A DNA stretch of 64,000 bases from assembly GCA_026419785.1 (NCBI GenBank), contig JAODTK010005833.1, positions 310,001-374,000 of the forward strand. The letters are read 5' to 3'. The translations under genes and the position numbers were made by a program. The DNA is from Sclerodactyla briareus. Lineage: Eukaryota; Echinodermata; Holothuroidea; Dendrochirotida; Sclerodactylidae. Numbering within the stretch: the stretch's first letter is position 1; every line of letters starts with the position of its first letter. Shown here piece after piece: positions 56,901 through 64,000 of the stretch. Under the pieces are notes generated by a model. That model was given only the letters and a program-made list of their open reading frames with translations, was not told the origin of the DNA and ran no database searches.

Positions 56901-59224
56901 CTACTTATCCAGTGGGCAACCAAATCGCATTTTTAGCGCCCACACAGCATTCTGTCCACGGATGCGGGACCAGACTTGAACAGATTGTAATGACCCATGA
57001 GAATGTTTGACTTCGTGTCGTGAGGTCAGGGTAAAGAGGTCAAGGGACAATATAGGCCACTTTATAATTCGAATGATTTCACTATCTCCCACGAAGTACA
57101 TTAGATTTTTTTTATCGTAATGTTCGTTTGGAGGTGCTCTCTTCAGCTTGTTTGCAGTTGTTGGATGCAACATCATATGGTATTGCTGGAATTAAAACAG
57201 TAACATTTAATGAAAAAGGAAGCAAACAGTCATAAACTGTGTTGAGAATAAGGCAGAGCTTTGAATTCAAGTCCTGCAAAGTGATATGGGCAGCCAGTTT
57301 GTGCTAAATAACGATACTATTGTAATGACTAAACTATTTTCCTGTCTGTAAATATCCAAATTCTAATGAACTTTGTCTCTTAATCCTGCTTTGAAATTTC
57401 CTGTAGTCCCCCTAGCAACCCCCTGTTTCCCACTTGAGATCCACATTTCCGGAATTGCTCCCTATTTCCCCATACTGGGTGCTGCCCCCATTAGCCTGAA
57501 CCCCCCAATCACCCCACCCCTACCATCAATGAGGTCCCAAATTAAAATTTTTCCATGCAACTATCTATTGTATCCATAGATATCAACTCAAATTCACCTA
57601 ATTCTGTTTTGACATGTTTTGGGTAAATATGTCACAAGCAATTAGTTTATCATCCAAATGGGGTCTACCCAGACTATTATAAAAAAATAGCCCCTGGAGA
57701 TTTGCACCCTTAAGCAGGTTGACGATTGATGAATTTTAGTCATACGAGTTGGTATGGTCCCAAGTATGTACCAGTAGCTTAAGTTGAATAAAGTTTCTAA
57801 CTTTTTTTTTTTTTTTTTTTCCATTGTCTCTGAAAATGACTCCAGAAAGAGGCAGTAGGTTGTAAGAAACACCAGAGAAGGGAATAGAATTACAAAATGA
57901 TTGTATCCCACCCCTCCTTACACTGAATAGAATGAAGAAAACAACAGTGAAGAAAGCAGAGTAAGTACAGCCTTAGGAAAAATGGAAGAGGGAAATTTGC
58001 CAACACTGTACTATGTGCACATAATATGATATGTTGTCTATATAAATATATAAGACGAACCCTCCCCCCTGGAAATATTGGATCGAGTTCAGTGGAAAAA
58101 AGGACTCTGGACAATAGTCCCCATGCTCACCCTGGGGTCTGGAGACTGGCGAGGGCACAGTAGCTTTTAGTATGATACAATTTGTGTACAGTATCCAGCT
58201 CATGGAATACTGTGACTAATTTGATCAATATGAGACAATTTAAAAAAGGAAAAAGTATAACAGGGAAGTACAATTTTGAAAAGACCTTGGCGAAACAAAC
58301 CTCTCCCACCCCACTCTAGGAGGGTAAAGTGTGATTGAGACATATGTTAATTGCAATTTAGAACTGCCAACATCCCTCATTTCATGCAAAGTGCTAGGGC
58401 ACGCCATACATTACGAATTATATGGAAAAGGTCCACGAAGGCCGTTCCTGAGGGGATATACATGTTGGGGGTTGGACCCCCCCTGTACATGGTCTAGTTC
58501 TTTAATGGATCTTGACCAAACTTTGACCCAATTTTATCGACTGTGAAGTTGCCTCTCGCTGTCAAATAGGGTCATTTCTTTGATCGATGTTGAATAAGCT
58601 GCAGTAACAATGTTTATTGACGGCTAAGACTTTTTTTTGGACCATATGAAGATCAAGGTCAGTTTTTTTCTTCCGGGAACAATAGGCCATTGCTTGTGAA
58701 ACGCTTATTGGCCTCATGACTTGAAAATTTAACACACAATTTACATTCGTTTGGCACATTCATGCGAATTGAGCTACAGCACATTGGTGCTCTGTCTTCA
58801 ATTTTCAGGTCAAAGGTATTTAAGACGGCAACAGTGCTACACAGAATTTGGTTTGGTGTAATATCAAAGAGATTTGGTCACTGTGGCACCAATATACTTG
58901 GTATGAGTTGGTATATTGATACAGGTCCAATGTTGTAAAATCATCTCAGGTCAAGAGAGGTGAAAGTCCGTGGAACCAGATAGCTGTCTAAACTGGCAAC
59001 ATACGTAAGTGGGCATGTCTTTGATATGGAGTTGACCATTTAGATTTCATGATCCTTAGTTGTTTTTGGAGCAGATCGAAAGGTCATATGAGGTGGGAGA
59101 AAAGAAAATCTAGAAGCCTTTTTAACATGTTATTGCTAATGTGAAAACAATTGAAATATATGCTTTAGAAGCAATTGACACTCAAATGGCTGAGGCAAGA
59201 TCATTATGATAGTTGCAGTTACTA
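56901..59224. other. Quiet, apparently single-copy stretch
   Basis: Long T run at about 57,801-57,820 and short C runs (57,500, 58,068, 58,479). Frames of 60-91 codons lack motifs. A TATA-like 'ctatataaatatata' lies near 58,037. Confidence 0.35.
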
Positions 59225-60248
59225 GCTCCCAAGTGATATCATCTAGCACCGGGGCCCCTCAGGGTACCGGTGTTGGCCCCTTTTTTATTCACCTTACAAG
59301 TCAGATATTCGCCCTACCCATTCTGAGTGTCCATCATTAAATTTGTCGGTGACACGGCCCTCATTGGCCTGTTTACCAATGATGATGACTCATCGTATTG
59401 AATCAAGTAAACAGAATTGTAGACTATTGTGACCAGAAACTAACTGCCAATATTTAAACGTAAATAAAAATAAGAGATGGTCATTGATTTATAGGACAAA
59501 ACACAGGCATTCGTTTAGCCCCGTGTTATTGAAGGCAACACTGTCGAGGGAGTGGCAGAATATAAGTATCTGGGGGTAGTCATAAATGACAAACTGAATG
59601 TTCAGGACCATGTTAAGTACGCGAGAAGCGTCTACGACCCTGCCTATACTGCCTCCGTAAATTAAATTCTCTAATGTGAGCCGATGTTCTTGCCATTTTT
59701 TATAATTCGACATTGCCTCAGTAGGACGTCGTACTGCATGGCTGTGTTGGGTCGGCAACACTGATAAATGCGCACAAGAAGAATATCGACGCGTTTATAA
59801 TTAGACAGGCAGGGAGAATTATTGTGGAGAGTTTGCCCACGGTCGACACAGTGTATCATTCTCGAGTTCAGAACAAATGAGGTCTTTGTGGAAGAATGAG
59901 GATCACCCACTTCATAGCCATCTTTGTGACCGGTTAATCCAACGCAGCGGGCGGCTTAGACCTTTCGTTCCAATACTAATCGTCACCGCTCATTTTTCCT
60001 TGGCACGGCAATGTTCCTCACAAAATCTAGATTTTACAAGGTAGCTGGTATGTGTGCAATCGATTTGATCGTCTTACCAGTTTTGCCAATTTTTTATGCT
60101 GCGTTTTATTGTTCTATTGTTCTATTGTTCTTATCGTCTTATATGCCGTTGTATTGTTTAAATGTTTTTATGTTATAACCTTTTACTGCAGACATTTAAT
60201 TCCTTGCCAGATGGATTTAATAAACTATATCTATCTATCTATTATATT
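59225..60248 (+). mobile_element. CR1/Rex-like LINE, 3' portion, decayed
   Basis: STGAPQGTGVGPF (59,245-59,283) is the RT palm block. KFVGDTALIGL (59,339-59,371) is the ADD block with its first Asp changed to Gly. EYKYLGVVINDKLNVQDHVK-like sequence follows at about 59,558-59,616, then NAHKKNIDAFIIRQAGRII and VESLPTVDTVYHSRVQNK (59,768-59,878), DHPLHSHLCD-like sequence and a C-terminal tail. The 3' end is AATAAACTATATCTATCTATCTAT (60,219-60,242), a short tandem tail typical of this group. The 5' part is missing. Confidence 0.75.
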
Positions 60249-60479
60249 GCAGGTATGTGCATCAGTAAATATGCATTGCTTCCACACTCTCCAGAATTTT
60301 GACATAAAAATGGCAAAATACTTGTATATATATAACTGAAATCATGCACAACTCTTGTAACACATCATAGAGTACCAGTTCACTACTTATTGAAATTCGT
60401 CCGGTGAGCTACTGAATCATTGGGTTCTCTAGTTTTGGGATTCGTCAAATACGAAGTGCCAAATGGTTCATATATCGGA
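60249..60479. other. Unassigned spacer
   Basis: No motif. Confidence 0.3.
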
Positions 60480-60700
60480 AAAAAAATTCAAGGTTATTAG
60501 AATTCAATATCAGACTACGAGAAAAAATATCAGTATGTCAGAATTCAATATCAGATACCAGGACATATCAATGTATCAGAAATAAATATCAGTGTATCAG
60601 AATCCATTATAGGGAACAGGATTCATTATTAGATTGTCAGAAATCAAGTTCTGTTCTGACACCCTGATAATGAATCCTGACACCCTGATATGGATCGAGG
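60480..60700. repeat. Minisatellite (AATATCAG..ATCAGAATTC words), partly inverted
   Basis: Units of roughly 20-30 bp built on TCAGAATTCAATATCAG run to about 60,650. At 60,655-60,695 the words appear as their reverse complement (CTGACACCCTGATAATGAATCC), so the array turns round at its right end. Confidence 0.7.
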
Positions 60701-61076
60701 TACCTTTATATGTTCTATGCGCCATACGTTTCATAAATGTATCACGATATCAAAATTTGTTTCGGTATTTGTTTCGGTATTTTCAAAAAATCGGGTGAAA
60801 ACCCACTTTTGCTAGCTAAATTCTATTTTAATGTTGGGCCTAGGTTCAAGTTTAATTCTTGTTAGAATTGTATGCCGTCTTACCCTATCTTATATAAAGC
60901 TTTATAAGCCATTAGCATATATTAAGTTATATATTTTATTCGAAGTTAGTCGTATAATCCGATTTTATATTCATTGTTTGTTCTGTATTTCGGTGATTAG
61001 TTTTTCAATTGGCAACTAACTTTTAGGCGCCCACAGGCTACAGTGCAAGTACATTGCAGTACAGCGTCGGACCTAT
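60701..61076. other. Unassigned AT-rich spacer
   Basis: No motif; plus frame 60,831-61,019 is AT-rich and unsupported. Confidence 0.3.
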
Positions 61077-61536
61077 TCCCAGCAAACACAAACGTTTTTT
61101 GAAAACGTTTTCAAAACAGTTCTAAATATGTGTCGCCAATGTTTCTGAAAAAAAACGTTTTTGTGGTAAAGTAACATGAATGTTGCAAAATCGTTTATGA
61201 AACGTTTTACAAAACGTTTGAGAAAAAGTTTTAGTAACATTTTGTTTTTATTTGATATTTATGAGTAACACGGACCAAGAAACCGAGGCGATAAGTAACA
61301 ACTCAAGACATCACTAGCTCAACCTAAACCCGTTCTGGAGTAACTGTTTTGGTCGCTAAAGGTTTATGGAGCATTTAAAAATAAAATTGGAAAAGTTTTC
61401 CAAACGTTTTATTAAAACGTTTTGTAAAACGTTTTAAAAACATTTTTCCCTACACCCCCCTTATGTTACTCAACAAAAAACTTTTCAAACTTTTGTTTGA
61501 AAATGTTTTTGAAACGTTGCTTGTGTTTGGTAGGGT
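61077..61536. mobile_element. MITE, ends CCAGCAAACACAAACGTTTT
   Basis: Left end CCCAGCAAACACAAACGTTT; right end reverse-complements to CCTACCAAACACAAGCAACGTTT. Both halves are packed with AACGTTTT/AAAACGTT words, giving extensive internal self-complementarity. No coding. Target duplication not resolved. Confidence 0.7.
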
Positions 61537-61544
61537 TGTAACAC

Positions 61545-61790
61545 CGTCGGTAAGTAAATTGTGGTTAAATCTTATTATTTGTCGTGTTGGATAAGGGATA
61601 TGCACTTATCGTACGCCTGAGTTGCGAAATGAATGTAAAAAAACATTTTTTGTGGCTAAATTGGACAGCGCTCCGTAGCCTAATTTGTTGCCTATATAAG
61701 AGTGTTGTATTTGCACTGTGGTGTAAGTTTAACGATTGAGCGTAACATTAGTCCACTGTATGCTGAGTTTGTTCGGTGAGCAGTTATCTT
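61545..61790 (+). repeat. Weak relative of the foldback-element arm
   Basis: 'cgtcggtaagtaaa..tggttaaatc', 'acgcctgagttgcgaaat', 'gagcgtaacattag..ccactgta' follow the arm order of 42,540-42,840, with many differences. The preceding 'acagcgtcgg' before the MITE suggests the MITE may lie in or beside it. Confidence 0.45.
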
Positions 61791-64000
61791 ATTTTTAAAT
61801 TGTAGAGTGTTCTGACCAGCTAAGTAAGCAGGTGTCGGCATGGAAATCTGAGTAAATCCCGCTGACGAATATGGCTGTATGGATATTCAATCCCATCCCC
61901 AACCCTTTCACTTGTGCATACGGATATGCTGCAACTCCATGAACAGTACAGGTTTGTCTCCCCTTCTAAGTTGACAAAATGCCCTATGGTGCTGCAAACA
62001 ACTTGACTATCGATCGAGTAAAGCATCGGGAAAGACTTGTCATATGTTATGTGCTAATAAAACGGCTCAGTCAAGTTATAAGCACAACATTTGTGATAGT
62101 CTGAGGTAGCCTAGTGTTTAATACTTTTATGATGCTGCGGATCTACGTCAGACCCTAACCGCTACACAGCGTAGCAGAGGTTCCCGGTAATGTTGAGTAG
62201 TCCCCTCGGCTTAAGGCTTGTAGAACAACTAACTATCTAGCTTAGGCCTAACTAGGCAGATTGATTGATAAGCTAGCATACAACAAGTGAAATTAGACTG
62301 AGCTCGGGACTGATCCTTCTTCACATAAAATTGCAGATGCAGAAATTCTAATTGAGATCCGATTTTTCCAACTCCAGGAACTCGACCACTGTGCCGTATA
62401 AACACCATTTCCGGAGAAGATGAGGAGGAAGACAACTTCGGGTGACGGCTGCTGCCACTGGTGTTAGCCACCTTCTCGTCTTTCCTCCTCAGATAGCGAG
62501 AATTATTGAACTAACGCTCTGTAGGAGGTGACGGGGCCATCTGGTCCGCAGTCGTCAAACGCCACACGCCTACAGAAGTCCACTCCCCCCCCTCCCCCCC
62601 CCCCCCCTAAACGGCAGCCACACCCCAGTAACCATGACTCTGGTGACTCAACCACAGCTTGGCAACCAGAAGTTCAACGCCATAGATGACAAAGCTGCTG
62701 ATTCTAAACTAGAAATGGTAATTTACAGTAATTTGGATCCATCGGAGGTTCACGCCATGGTGACAATGACGACGGCTTCTGAGGTGGTCTAACTAACCAT
62801 GATCTTGATGATAGGGCTGTCAATTGTTCTATCAGCTAAACGTTTTTCATAACGGCCTTTTAACGTTGTTTACCGTTAAACCGTCACCCAGAACCTCAGA
62901 GTTCGTTTTCACAATCACAGATTTCCCCAAGCCAAACGTACGCTGATGCAATGGACACTTTTTTTGACCAGTGTAAGACAAAATAGATTTTGCTCAACAG
63001 CTGGCTAGTCCCCTGCACAATTTTTTTTAGCATGCTGATATGGTTCAGTACCAATCAAATGACAAGAAATTAACACCGCCCCTCCGCGAAGGCTGAACTA
63101 TCCGTATAATATTGGTTACAATGGAATGAAGGAAAAGAAGGACCCTCTTGGAAGATGTGCTTATTTTGAAGGAGTTAATAGGACAAAACTTCCAAATAAT
63201 AAATGTCCTGCAACCAACTCTAGAGACTGAATGCTACCTATTTAGAATGTATAGTCTTGGGGCAACCTAGCTGACATGCATGATATACTTACCTCACTTT
63301 TTATTATTTAAGCGTGCTATTAATAACAATATGTTGCAGAACTATCTCGCCTATTTGGAGATTCACACTCATTTCAACCCAAACCCCTGGAAGATATGTT
63401 TTATTTTCCTTCATCTCAACCTATATTCCTATCTGTAACAGACAGAATTTCATTTATTGTCAACCTGCCTTTTTACCTCGAGGCCAATTGTCCACTTCTT
63501 CGGCCTGTCATAACTCTTCGGCCCCCTACACTGCATAAATTATAAACACTGACATGCTGACCCAGGGAAACTGTGCTGATTTATATTAACACGGAGCCCT
63601 TCTTAAGCGTGTTAAATACCCTACATTAGTTGATACCCAGTGTCATTTGCAGCCACGGGACCAGGACCTTCACATAATTATACTCCCCGCAACACTGATA
63701 AGTGTTCGGGGAATATTCTGGTTTTGACCGTGTCCAGGCCGTCTCCGCCGCCGCCCGCCACGAACCGCCGCCGTCTCCGCCACCGCGGGAAAGTTTAGGC
63801 GTTAGGGCTCTCATTCCTCAACAACTTTATCCGTTGACACAAACTTGGTACAACATGTCCGTAGAGTAAAATCTCGGATACGTTCGAAATGGCTATATCC
63901 TATATTTGGCTCTGCCCTTCTATTTTTGCATGTTTTCTCCGCAAAATTTCAAGTTCGCGTCTTGCGATTTACACGAAACGTGGTGGTTGGTGGTAGTTGT
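61791..64000. other. Unassigned stretch with C-rich and CCG-rich tracts
   Basis: 62,583-62,607 is an almost pure C tract; 63,735-63,790 is rich in CCGCCG/CTCCGCC. A minus frame (62,540-62,229) reads KVANTSGSSRHPKLSSSSSS then MVFIRHSGRVPGVGKIG. It has a protein-like composition and is locally GC-richer, but there are no convincing splice sites, so it is only a weak exon candidate. The rest shows nothing. Confidence 0.3.

Overview
The window reads as intergenic or intronic DNA of an animal, most likely a marine invertebrate. There are no operons or ribosome binding sites. Nearly every recognisable coding trace belongs to a retroelement typical of animal genomes (L2/CR1-type and Tx1/L1-type LINEs, a DIRS tyrosine-recombinase retroelement). 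tRNA-derived SINE-like units, hAT-like and other inverted-repeat DNA elements, many satellites and many poly-C/poly-G tracts fill much of the rest. Species cannot be fixed from sequence alone. No intact protein-coding gene, rRNA, tRNA gene or CRISPR array was found. All coding remnants carry frameshifts and stops; ancient decay explains most of this, but some single-base indels could be uncorrected long-read errors.

Layout. 0-5 kb: GTGTAA-type and GTTCACAAG-type dispersed repeats around a scrambled fatty-acid-transport-protein (SLC27A/FATP) fragment. 5-9 kb: a G4-prone tract, a three-copy 0.56-kb tandem array, a 27-bp minisatellite and two SINE-like units. 9.7 kb: one plausible host exon with good splice sites. 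10.2-12.6 kb: L2-type LINE (minus strand). 13.85-15.44 kb: DIRS element (minus). 16.3-19.6 kb: near-complete LINE with esterase-like ORF1, endonuclease and reverse transcriptase. 19.8-23.8 kb: an inverted pair of AT-rich minisatellites enclosing a possible exon, a possible zinc-finger remnant and more GTTCACAAG repeat. 26.95-28.97 kb: a LINE split by a 489-bp insertion. 29-31.6 kb: quiet sequence.

32-40 kb is a nest of repeats: a GC-ended inverted-repeat element, duplicated blocks, an LTR-like repeat in three copies, and a 1,009-bp hAT-like element with an 8-bp target duplication. The empty site of that insertion survives in a neighbouring paralogue. 40.8-43.0 kb is a foldback element with arms of about 0.5 kb. 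An L2-type LINE split by a 0.5-kb MITE follows. 48-50.3 kb holds two short tandem arrays and a Tx1/L1-type LINE tail (minus). 51.9-54.3 kb is a second copy of the 16-kb LINE family, 54.6-55.5 kb a second GC-ended element, and 56-56.9 kb an array with a period of about 147 bp. 59.2-60.25 kb is another LINE tail, followed by a partly inverted minisatellite and a MITE.

The elements do not form a pathway. They record successive insertions, and the nesting gives relative ages: the duplication at 36.6-39.6 kb precedes the hAT insertion, and LINEs at 27, 43 and 52 kb precede the sequences inserted in them. The most informative features are the hAT insertion with its empty-site control, the foldback element with a perfect palindrome near its middle, the DIRS recombinase remnant, the scrambled SLC27A fragment and the probable 9.7-kb exon.
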